DNA of 64,000 nucleotides from NCBI RefSeq assembly GCF_026262505.1, contig NC_067206.1, positions 18,745,319-18,809,318 on the forward strand. Direction: 5' to 3'. Positions 57,450 through 64,000 of this stretch are shown one piece after another; positions within the stretch are counted from its first letter, which is position 1; each line of letters begins with the position of its first letter. This stretch comes from Trichomonas vaginalis G3. Lineage: Eukaryota > Parabasalia > Trichomonadida > Trichomonadidae. A program made the translations under genes and the position numbers. The notes beneath the pieces are model-generated. The model did no database searches. It saw only the letters and a list, made by a program, of their open reading frames with translations, and had not been told where the DNA came from.

Positions 57450-57905
57450 ATGTCGAGCGATTTCGCTATCTATATTCGAGACAAACTTTTTGACAGCAAA
57501 ACATCTGTCGACCATAAAATCTTACATAGTGTAAACAAGAAAGGTGAATTTGTTCTAAAGTTCTGTTTCTGGGAATATGACAAGAACCATAAAACATTAG
57601 GCAGAGAAGTCTTAAAATTTGTCAATGACAGACTTGTTGACAGAGATGACGCCTCTTGGAGAGATGAAGTCCAACAAAAGTTCTTAGAATGCAAAGAAGA
57701 CACATGCGCTGTTCTTGAAGATGAAATAGGAAACAGAATAGAAGAGCTATTAAAGGACAAAGAACTTTTACATAAATATGGTTCTGAGAAATTTGACATA
57801 ACTCCACCAGAAAAGAAGAAGAAGAGAGAGAAGAAAGAAAAGAAAGTAGAAGAAGAGAAGAAAGAGCCAGAGCCAGAGCCAGAGAAAAAGAAATTTGACA
57901 TGTAA
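57450..57905 (+). CDS. Lys/Glu-tailed element protein (151 aa)
   Basis: ATG 57450, 36 bp from the ATPase start on the other strand. Globular N-terminal ~110 residues (DKLFDSKTSVDHKILHSVNK; FVNDRLVDRDDASWRDEV), then KKKKREKKEKK and EPEPEPEKKKFDM. The charged tail suggests nucleic-acid or protein binding. Unrecognised. Frameshifted in L. Confidence 0.7.
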   Translation: MSSDFAIYIRDKLFDSKTSVDHKILHSVNKKGEFVLKFCFWEYDKNHKTLGREVLKFVNDRLVDRDDASWRDEVQQKFLECKEDTCAVLEDEIGNRIEELLKDKELLHKYGSEKFDITPPEKKKKREKKEKKVEEEKKEPEPEPEKKKFDM

Positions 57906-57921
57906 AAATAAAATTTTATTT

Positions 57922-58341
57922 TTAGAACATTTCTGGGTCAATGTCAATGTTCTCTTCCTCTTTAGGAGCAAACACTGGCTTAGACTCTAAAATCTTTTTA
58001 CCCAATTTACCTTGAACTTCAACTATCTTAGACTCATAATATTCATAGTCGTCTGCTTTCTTTGGTTCATAAGGTATAACAAGTTTGTATGCTTTGCCTT
58101 CTTTAAGGTTTGAAAACCTTCTGTCAAAATTTTCTTTGACTGCTAACAAACCTTCTATGTCTAAGTCTTCAAATTTCGCACCATTTTTAGTCACAATAGC
58201 AAACTTAACTGGTTCGATGTTCCAAACTTTGTCAAATGTAGACTTTTCAAAATGGTAGAAGTAAACATTCAAATAAGCGAATGGGTCTAGTTCTTCTTTG
58301 ACTTCTGTCATGTACTTATTTACTGAGATGAATTTCGTCAT
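57922..58341 (-). CDS. conserved element protein (139 aa)
   Basis: MTKFISVNKYMTEVKEELDP; beta/alpha mix with VKFAIVTKNGAKFEDLDIEG and AYKLVIPYEPKK, acidic end ENIDIDPEMF. It could be a single-stranded-DNA-binding-like protein by its replication-gene neighbourhood, but this is only a guess. Convergent with 57450-57905 (16 bp between stops). Confidence 0.65.
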   Translation of the reverse strand: MTKFISVNKYMTEVKEELDPFAYLNVYFYHFEKSTFDKVWNIEPVKFAIVTKNGAKFEDLDIEGLLAVKENFDRRFSNLKEGKAYKLVIPYEPKKADDYEYYESKIVEVQGKLGKKILESKPVFAPKEEENIDIDPEMF

Positions 58342-58380
58342 CTTTTCTATCGGATAAAAAAAAATATTTTTTTTAAAATT
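58342..58380 (-). promoter_or_regulatory. AT-rich element promoter box
   Basis: On the minus strand AAAAAATATTTTTTTTTATC then CGATAGAAAAG and ATG. Identical in kind to the box at 628-662 in L. Confidence 0.5.
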
Positions 58381-58392
58381 TACTCAGAAAAA

Positions 58393-58707
58393 TTATTTCT
58401 TTCTATATTTGCCATTCCGAACTTCGAAAAGATGTTTTATACCAGCATAGAATTTTTCTCTAGAGCTTGGTCTTATATCGTTTTCATGACAATATTTTCT
58501 ATATTCTTCATATAAAGCCTTTTTTTCATACATTTCATAAGGACAATCTAACCAGAATAGCGCATATCCGTTATTTTGCTCCCATCCGCTTAAAACTCTT
58601 TTTGTCTCTTTGTTTCTGACTTCAAATGACTCACAACAGTGAATTTCATATTTCTCATCTAACAAACAAGTTTCCCAACGGTCTTCTCCAACAAACTCAG
58701 CGTACAT
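58393..58707 (-). CDS. NUMOD4 domain fused to SF3-helicase C-terminal domain
   Basis: 104 aa. Residues 1-55 match NUMOD4 (DRWETCLLDEKYEIHCC; EVRNKETKRVLSGW; NNGYALFWL) and have the same start as the HNH genes at 50261 and 51480. Instead of an HNH core, residues about 60-104 (KALYEEYRKYCHENDIRPSS, REKFYAGIKHLFEVRNGKY) match the last ~45 residues of the neighbouring helicase. The 3' flank TTTTTCTGAGTAAATTT is the helicase's own 3' end. Absent from element L at 627-662. Origin: probably recombination of an invading endonuclease gene with the helicase tail. Confidence 0.75.
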   Translation of the reverse strand: MYAEFVGEDRWETCLLDEKYEIHCCESFEVRNKETKRVLSGWEQNNGYALFWLDCPYEMYEKKALYEEYRKYCHENDIRPSSREKFYAGIKHLFEVRNGKYRKK

Positions 58708-58741
58708 TTCAAATAAAATAAAAAAATACTGTTTTTAAAAT

Positions 58742-59977
58742 TTACTCAGAAAAATTTTTCTTTGTATATACGCCGTTCTGAACATCTAAAAGATTTTTGA
58801 CATTTGCCAAGAATGTACGTTTAGACGCTGCCATATAACCATATTCTTGACAATACTGTTTATATGAATCGTACAATGACCTTTCATCTAATGACACAAA
58901 GTCAGTTTCATCTACGAACAGTTCATAAACACTCTTGTTTGCTTCTAACAATGTTTGTCTCTCTTCGGTATATGGAATTTGTCTTGGATTGAACTTAGAA
59001 ATATCTAATGTCATGAAATATGAGAACAAGTGGTTGTAAAAGTCAGATGTCAAACATTCTGACAAAGCGTCAAAATATTCTGTATCTTGCATACGAGAAT
59101 CTGACGTTCTGACAACTACATATCTTCTGTCAGAACTTTCTAACTTCATCGGAACAGCATTGTTTGAAACCATAATGAAGTTTGCAACATTTTCACAAAC
59201 TCTTTGGTCTTTATATTTTCTTTCAACAACTCCAACTTTATCTGTTATAAGACTCTTCAAAGCATCTGAGTTCAAAACTTTTGTTGTATCTATACTTTGA
59301 AGTTCATTGCAAACTATAAGTTTCATATTCTCAATTGAAGAGTTAAACTTGCCACAGATGTTTTCTATGTTTGTCATATTCGGATTCGAATAACCTTCTA
59401 ACAGTTTGCACAAAATATCTGTAAAGAATGTGTTCTTACCTGTTCCTTGTTTTCCAATTATAATGAGAGCAGTTTCATTTTTAGCACTTGGATGTTGTAA
59501 GATGTTTGCAAACCAACATAAGATATACTCATAAACCTTTTCGTTTCCATTGCATATAATTTCTTTGACATGGTCTAACCAAGCTTCTATAATATATTCT
59601 TTCCATTCTACTTGTTCATATTTATATCCAGTGAAGATAGAATAGAAGTTTGGAGAAGGTGTATAAAACTTTATACCACGAACTGAAAAATCTTCTAACT
59701 TTGACAATAAGATATCCCAAGCATCTAACATCTTCATGCCAACTTGTACGACTTTTATTTTCTTAAGTTTCTGTCTACATTCTTGTTCTGAAACTATTGT
59801 CGCTCTTGGTTTGTTAAAGACAACATCCCATTCTTTCATGACATAACATTCTGGGGCAGAGTCGACATAAATGACTAAACGTTTCAAATTCTCGACTGCT
59901 TTGTTATAGTCTCTAAATGGACACATATTTCTGAAGGCTTGGAAGTCATAAAAATCTGAAACATCTATTCTGTACAT
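58742..59977 (-). CDS. superfamily 3 helicase (D5-like, DUF5906 type)
   Basis: 411 aa, intact. Walker A GKQGTGKN at 175-182, Walker B-like IVCNE at 221-225, motif C FIMVSNN at 267-273 and arginine finger DRRY near 283. The C-terminal winged-helix-like tail (320-411) ends QNGVYTKKNFSE. No primase domain is seen in the N-terminal 150 residues. It unwinds DNA for element replication with the protein-primed polymerase. The AT-rich promoter box lies directly upstream. Confidence 0.9.
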   Translation of the reverse strand: MYRIDVSDFYDFQAFRNMCPFRDYNKAVENLKRLVIYVDSAPECYVMKEWDVVFNKPRATIVSEQECRQKLKKIKVVQVGMKMLDAWDILLSKLEDFSVRGIKFYTPSPNFYSIFTGYKYEQVEWKEYIIEAWLDHVKEIICNGNEKVYEYILCWFANILQHPSAKNETALIIIGKQGTGKNTFFTDILCKLLEGYSNPNMTNIENICGKFNSSIENMKLIVCNELQSIDTTKVLNSDALKSLITDKVGVVERKYKDQRVCENVANFIMVSNNAVPMKLESSDRRYVVVRTSDSRMQDTEYFDALSECLTSDFYNHLFSYFMTLDISKFNPRQIPYTEERQTLLEANKSVYELFVDETDFVSLDERSLYDSYKQYCQEYGYMAASKRTFLANVKNLLDVQNGVYTKKNFSE

Positions 59978-60005
59978 TTTTATAAAAATAAAAAAAATAT
60001 TTTTT
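59978..60005 (-). promoter_or_regulatory. AT-rich element promoter box
   Basis: Between the penton stop and helicase start: AAAAAATATTTTTTTTATTT then TTATAAAA before ATG on the minus strand. Confidence 0.5.
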
Positions 60006-60794
60006 TTATTCTTGACTTTGTTGTTGCATTTGTTGTTCTTGAGCTATTTGTTGTTGAAGTTGTTCTTGTAATACAATACTTTCACCAGTTGCATCTTCCA
60101 ATTCGAAACTTTCTGCCGTCATTGACAAATACATAGGACATAAAAGTTTTACAGGAACAAAGTTTGCGTCAACTAAGGTTAAGTTTATGTTTGCTAAAGT
60201 GTTTGAGTTTACTAAAGCTGAAAACTCTGCATTCGAATGAACAATAGGCAAACCAGCAGAGAAAGTGTTGTTTATACGCATGAGTATCTTTTGGTCATAG
60301 TAGTTTCTGTCGACATTCGAATAGCACTTTGAACCTAAGTTTGAAACAATATATAAAATAGGTGTGCTTAAAGTCAATGGAACAGACATTCCTTGTATGA
60401 CACCTTTTCCTGTTATAGGAAACTGTTGGTAGTAAAAACCAGATATAAGTTTTGTATTATAGCTCATATCGTTTATAGTAAACTCAGTCGGACATCCAAA
60501 CATAATGAAACCTGCTCTAGTTGCAGCACATGTTACATCCGTCCTTAAAGTATTAAATAAGTCAACAAAACCTGTTGGTGGTATATCTGAGTAAGTATCT
60601 TCAAAGAAGTATTTTTTACCATTCACAACAACAAAGTCTTCTGGTGTCAAAAGAGCAAAACAGGCTTTAGTCGTCATTGTGTTTAAGGTTAGTTTACAAT
60701 ATCGTCCTTGAGGACTTTGTAAGTTTGTTGTTATAGAATTATATGACTCAGGGTTTTTAGTCGTAATAGTATAAACCACTATGTCTTCTGCCAT
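60006..60794 (-). CDS. predicted minor capsid (penton) protein
   Basis: 262 aa from ATG 60794 (TTG at 60806 rejected). Beta-rich throughout (RYCKLTLNTMTTKACFALLT; GKGVIQGMSVPLTLSTPILY; LANINLTLVDANFVPVKLL), ending in a Gln/Glu-rich tail (LQQQIAQEQQMQQQSQE). Size, strand-rich character and place beside the major capsid gene fit the single-jelly-roll penton of Polinton-like viruses. Not proven by any short motif. Confidence 0.5.
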   Translation of the reverse strand: MAEDIVVYTITTKNPESYNSITTNLQSPQGRYCKLTLNTMTTKACFALLTPEDFVVVNGKKYFFEDTYSDIPPTGFVDLFNTLRTDVTCAATRAGFIMFGCPTEFTINDMSYNTKLISGFYYQQFPITGKGVIQGMSVPLTLSTPILYIVSNLGSKCYSNVDRNYYDQKILMRINNTFSAGLPIVHSNAEFSALVNSNTLANINLTLVDANFVPVKLLCPMYLSMTAESFELEDATGESIVLQEQLQQQIAQEQQMQQQSQE

Positions 60795-60799
60795 TTTAC

Positions 60800-61380
60800 T
60801 TAGCAAATAAATTTTAATGAAATGTTGTGGTCGTCAAATATTTTTATGACGTCTGGGAAACTATATTTTAAGTTCAAGGTTTCACCTCCTTTCATAACGT
60901 ATATCTTGTCAATGACATTATATGAAACACCACAGCAAGCAATGTCAGGTTCTATTTCTTTGATGTTTATATCGTCTGCCTCTGTCAAAAGTTTCAATAG
61001 TTCTTTCAAAACTTCATGAGGTGCGATGACATATGAGTTCACTTTTACAGGGTTGTGTTCAACCAAGTTTAACATTAGACCTAAAGCTTGACAAATCTTC
61101 TCCTGAGTTTTAAGCTTATCTTTCAGTTGCATGTAGTCGTTTCGAATATCTGCAACAGAACTTAAGTCTCTGCTAACTTCAGGGTATGTTGGTTGTTCTT
61201 TTACAGGAACTATTGTTATACCATCTTCGTCTTCGTATGGTTTCCCACTTCAACATCTCTTTCTTTGACATTGACAACAACACTTTGACTGTTTGTTTGA
61301 GTTGGTGAATTTAACTTCACATCTGCCATCGCCATTAAACCTTTTGAAACACTTACGCTTCTATTTTTCGGAAATGACAT
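60800..61380 (-). pseudogene. element protein upstream of penton (~190 aa), one frameshift
   Basis: Starts MSFPKNRSVSVSKGLMAMAD. A missing base near 61240 shifts into the frame with YEDEDGITIVPVKEQPTYPE and MQLKDKLKTQEKICQALG. The last 110 codons (60800-61132) are open. Helical and Asp/Glu-rich; overlaps the penton region by a few bases. Unknown. Confidence 0.5.
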
Positions 61381-61398
61381 TTTACTTAGAATAAAAAG

Positions 61399-61578
61399 AT
61401 GGACGTATTCGAGTATCTCTTCGAATTGAAGCAAAACAAAGTTTACACACACAAACAATACAAATACATTGACAGAATAGTTCTTTACACAAACAATGGA
61501 AAATGTTATAGAATAGCAGTCTTTGCTGAACCAAAATATTTTCATAAAGCAAAGAAAGTTGGTATAACCGAATGGTGA
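61399..61578 (+). CDS. small element protein (59 aa)
   Basis: MDVFEYLFELKQNKVYTHKQ, basic/aromatic, ends KKVGITEW. Divergent from 61380 across 18 bp (CTTAGAATAAAAAG). The next ORF begins within its last codons (ATGGTGA). Confidence 0.5.
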   Translation: MDVFEYLFELKQNKVYTHKQYKYIDRIVLYTNNGKCYRIAVFAEPKYFHKAKKVGITEW

Positions 61579-61817
61579 AAGTTCTTGAAGCAGACAAAAA
61601 TATAACAACAAAACTTACAGATATTTCTAAAGGTAAGTTTATAATACAATTTTATGTCAAAACAGGTGTCATAACTATTTACGATGGTGAGAAGTCAGTT
61701 CAAGAACAACTTACTGACCTGCTGCCAAAATCTGCTCGATGGAAGCTGTCGTTATGCCAATCTGAGGAGCTCCAGCAGGTTTCATCGAACGAATTTTCAA
61801 AAGAGCATCTTCCGTGA
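61572..61817 (+). CDS. small element protein (81 aa), overlaps capsid gene end
   Basis: MVKVLEADKNITTKLTDISK, beta-like (KFIIQFYVKTGVITIYDGEK). The last ~35 codons lie on the opposite strand of the capsid gene's 3' end and may be read-through after a lost stop. Confidence 0.4.
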   Translation: MVKVLEADKNITTKLTDISKGKFIIQFYVKTGVITIYDGEKSVQEQLTDLLPKSARWKLSLCQSEELQQVSSNEFSKEHLP

Positions 61818-63313
61818 AAAGTGCTATTGGTTTTGTAAACTTCTTTGCTTTCAATTCATCTGGACCGTCTCTGTCACCAGTATATTGTATTTGAACTGTA
61901 CCAACAGTTGAAATACCACCCATAAAGTCTTCTGAGTCAGCAAATGGAATGCCAAGCCAAAAGTTTGAACGGTCTCCATTTGTATATTGAGTTTTTTGAC
62001 CTCCTGTATGAGTCCATACTTTCACATATGGCATAATAGAACTTTGCATTTCAGGGTTAATGGTTGTTGTGAAGTTGTTGTTAAAGTTCATAGCATCTAA
62101 TGTCAAGTTGTATGACCTCATATCCTCAACTGTAGAATATTCTTCTTTGGATAATATTTGCCATCTATGTTTATATGATATTTAATACCGGGGTTGTAGA
62201 AACAAGAATAGTCATTTATAGTTCGTCTGAACAGTACAAACATAGTATCTGCATGTTTCATTGCAGTTGTTAAAGCAATATCTGTTCTTGCACCTGGGTC
62301 AGCACTTTGGTTTCCAACTTCACCTGCAAAGTCTTTGACAGATATTTGGTGTATAGGGAACATAAGTGGAACTGCAATATATTTGGCAGCTAAAGCATTT
62401 GAAATATCTGGGTCCAACATATAGACTGCAAGTCTGCTTTCTATTCTCTTGCATTCAAATTTTTCGCATGTGAACTTAACTGGGTCCCAAGCAGTTCCAG
62501 CAGCATTGAAATAATAGTTTACTTCAGTGTTGAAGTTTGAGAAACCAAAGTCTAAGTCAACTTTGTCTTTGCAAAAGTCACAGAACTTGGCTCCACCAGT
62601 TCCAGCTACAGTAATAGTGAATGGGTCTTGTGTTGGTGCAATGACTAAGTTATTTTGCTTGGAGTAAGTTCGATAGAAATTTTTCCTGCCCAGTTTGGCA
62701 AGTATCTTAAAAACCTGAAGATGAGGAAAGATGACAAAGGAACTCTAAGTTTCAGTTTTACTTTAGTGGCAGCAGTTCCATCTGAACCAGAAAGGTTAAC
62801 ATAAACTCCTGGAACGTTAGGGTCAAGTCTTCTTATTTTCTCAATAGTTGCATACTGGTCTGTTTGTTCTCTAGCTTGTGGTTGTACTGAGTTTCTCAAA
62901 GCGAACCATTCATAGTTTGCCCATGTTACTGTTTGAACTAAGTCAGAGTTAGAATATATCTTATATCCCATGAAAACTTCTGGAGCATATTGGTATCCGA
63001 CATAGAAAATTCCATTGCAACCTTTCTTGTCAGACAACTTGGCAGAAGGTTTTATTTCAATGTCTTGTTCCACGTATAAGAAAGAGTTGTCAATAGAAAT
63101 TATATGAAACCTGTCGCAAGCAATATCTACTGTTGTTGAAGAACCTTCTCCAAACTCACCTACGTTTCCATAAGAAACAGCAGTTGTATATTCGTAAGTT
63201 CCAGGAACTATTTCTGACCTTCTAATGGCATTGTCGCATTCGTTATACCATTCGGAAACATTTCCGTTCATGGCATCCAAAACTGTTGGCGTTATATTCT
63301 GAGCGGCGTACAT
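61711..63313 (-). pseudogene. major capsid protein (double jelly-roll), two frameshifts
   Basis: About 534 codons from ATG 63313. First frame 62645-63313 (ERF-like VDIACDRFHIISIDNSFLY; PSAKLSDKKGCNGIFYVGYQ), then after a shift near 62648 a frame with AKFCDFCKDKVDLDFGFSN, VPLMFPIHQISVKDF and MFVLFRRTINDYS, then a second shift near 62135 to MRSYNLTLDAMNFNNN and AGAPQIGITTASIEQIL. Length, order and beta content fit the Maverick hexon-like capsid. The paired frame losses are single-base. Confidence 0.75.
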
Positions 63314-63345
63314 TTCATATGGGTAAAAATATAGAATAGTTGTAT

Positions 63346-63993
63346 TTATGTGTCATAATAGAACCCACTCGGACCAAGCTTTACTTTCTTCCTGACTGAG
63401 TTTTTAACTCTTCTTTTTCCTTCATTGCCCTCTGCTTGAAGTTGTTGCATCTTTGCATTATGTTCATCTAGTATGTTGCAAATTTCCCATGTCCTTTTTG
63501 CCTTTTGGCTCTGGTCGCCCATCTCAGGTAACCTATATCCTAGAAAGAGTTTGTCATAGTTTGTATTTGAGTCGTCGCTTATTGTTTGCATGACTCTTTC
63601 CTGAGTTTCCGGTTCAAGCTCTTCAAACAGTGCCTGTCCATATGGAATAAGCTCGTTTCCAAATATATGTTTTTGTAGCCATTCTGGTTTTCTTTCCATG
63701 TTACCAACTATATCTTTTGTGAATGGGAAAGCTTTTACCCAATCTTTCAGTCTTGCGTCGTTTATTTCTGTAGTTGGTTTTATTTTGTCAAGGAACATGT
63801 TTTTCAATACTAACATTTCATTTGGTACTGTCCATTTGAGTTTACTTAAATATTCATCCCTTCTCGGTTCATTGTCTGCAAAGTAAGTTTTTATGACATT
63901 TTGTAAACTTTCGTTTGCAAGGTCATGTACAATAGGTTCTCTTCCTTCGCTCTCCCTAACTTTCTTTCTAAACTCTTCACCAAATATACCATC
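63346..63993 (-). CDS. unknown element protein upstream of capsid gene (partial)
   Basis: First ATG at 63816 (156 aa), but the frame is open further upstream to 63993 with protein-like sequence (EEFRKKVRESEGREPIVHDL; RDEYLSKLKWTVPNE). The real start is therefore beyond this point, or a frameshift lies near the window end. C-terminus basic (KRRVKNSVRKKVKLGPSGFY). Unrecognised; capsid-associated by position. Confidence 0.5.
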   Translation of the reverse strand, partial: DGIFGEEFRKKVRESEGREPIVHDLANESLQNVIKTYFADNEPRRDEYLSKLKWTVPNEMLVLKNMFLDKIKPTTEINDARLKDWVKAFPFTKDIVGNMERKPEWLQKHIFGNELIPYGQALFEELEPETQERVMQTISDDSNTNYDKLFLGYRLPEMGDQSQKAKRTWEICNILDEHNAKMQQLQAEGNEGKRRVKNSVRKKVKLGPSGFYYDT

Positions 63994-64000
63994 TTATGGT

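Larger units (their letters stand above)
36173..64000 (+). mobile_element. Maverick/Polinton element R (right end outside window; contains a gap)
   Basis: Begins with the terminal repeat and runs to the window end. It carries the methyltransferase, tail fibre, integrase and polymerase (36463-44519), then endonuclease and unknown genes. After the gap there is a second, decayed integrase block (47790-50100). KilA-N genes, packaging ATPase, helicase, penton and major capsid follow (52687-63313). Pre-gap and post-gap parts overlap in gene content, so they may be two elements. Confidence 0.85.

Overview
ORGANISM. The window is best explained as a Trichomonas vaginalis (parabasalid protist) contig. 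The host genes are intronless and AT-rich. Host starts carry trichomonad core-promoter signals: an Inr of the TCAYW type at 18714-18723 and 27537-27546, and a CCTTT (M5-like) box just before the L26 start. There are ankyrin genes of a trichomonad-type expanded family, and Maverick/Polinton virus-like elements, which are known to be abundant in this genome. This assignment is inference; no search was run.

LAYOUT. (1) 1-16602: one Maverick copy (element L), read right to left, cut by the window start. Its inner end is a 38-bp terminal repeat at 16565-16602 followed by a T24 tract. Positions 1-5900 are fairly clean. About 6000-16500 is a copy riddled with 1-nt indels. (2) 16603-36172: 19.6 kb of host chromosome with ribosomal protein L26, an unknown acidic protein, a GC-rich triple-hairpin island, an ankyrin pseudogene, TFIIE-alpha, a large coiled-coil protein, two divergent ankyrin genes, a karyopherin-like HEAT protein, a small DM10 (EFHC/RIB72-like) protein and an unknown protein. 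(3) 36173-64000: Maverick material in the opposite orientation (element R), beginning with an A33 tract and the matching terminal repeat. A 100-N gap (47620-47719) joins two pieces that repeat the same integrase-to-polymerase block, so R is either two elements or a mis-join.

ELEMENT GENES. Starting at the terminal repeat, the element order is: adenine-N6 DNA methyltransferase (D12 class); a tiny membrane peptide; a Gln/Pro-rich protein; a Gly/Trp-rich amphipathic peptide; an unknown protein; a phage-like tail-fibre protein with HxH repeats; a retrovirus-type integrase; a second amphipathic protein; two small unknowns; and a protein-primed family-B DNA polymerase. Then come NUMOD4/HNH endonuclease genes, KilA-N proteins, a FtsK/HerA-type packaging ATPase, an SF3 helicase, a predicted penton and the double-jelly-roll major capsid protein. 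This is a full virus-like set: replication (polymerase, helicase), integration (integrase), packaging (ATPase) and capsid. Many genes carry single-base frameshifts relative to the other copy. Because single-copy host genes are intact, unpolished repeat consensus is as likely as real decay.

MOST INTERESTING. A NUMOD4 domain is fused to a duplicated SF3-helicase C-terminus and is present in one copy and absent in the other. The DNA-binding cores of otherwise near-identical KilA-N proteins are swapped. A KilA-N/MUG113 gene has moved into its neighbour. Palindromic intergenic elements show compensatory base changes between copies. A hairpin minisatellite stays open in most frames on both strands. 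A recurrent AT-rich promoter-like box precedes element genes and differs from the host Inr. A 287-bp identical tract is shared by two divergent ankyrin genes.
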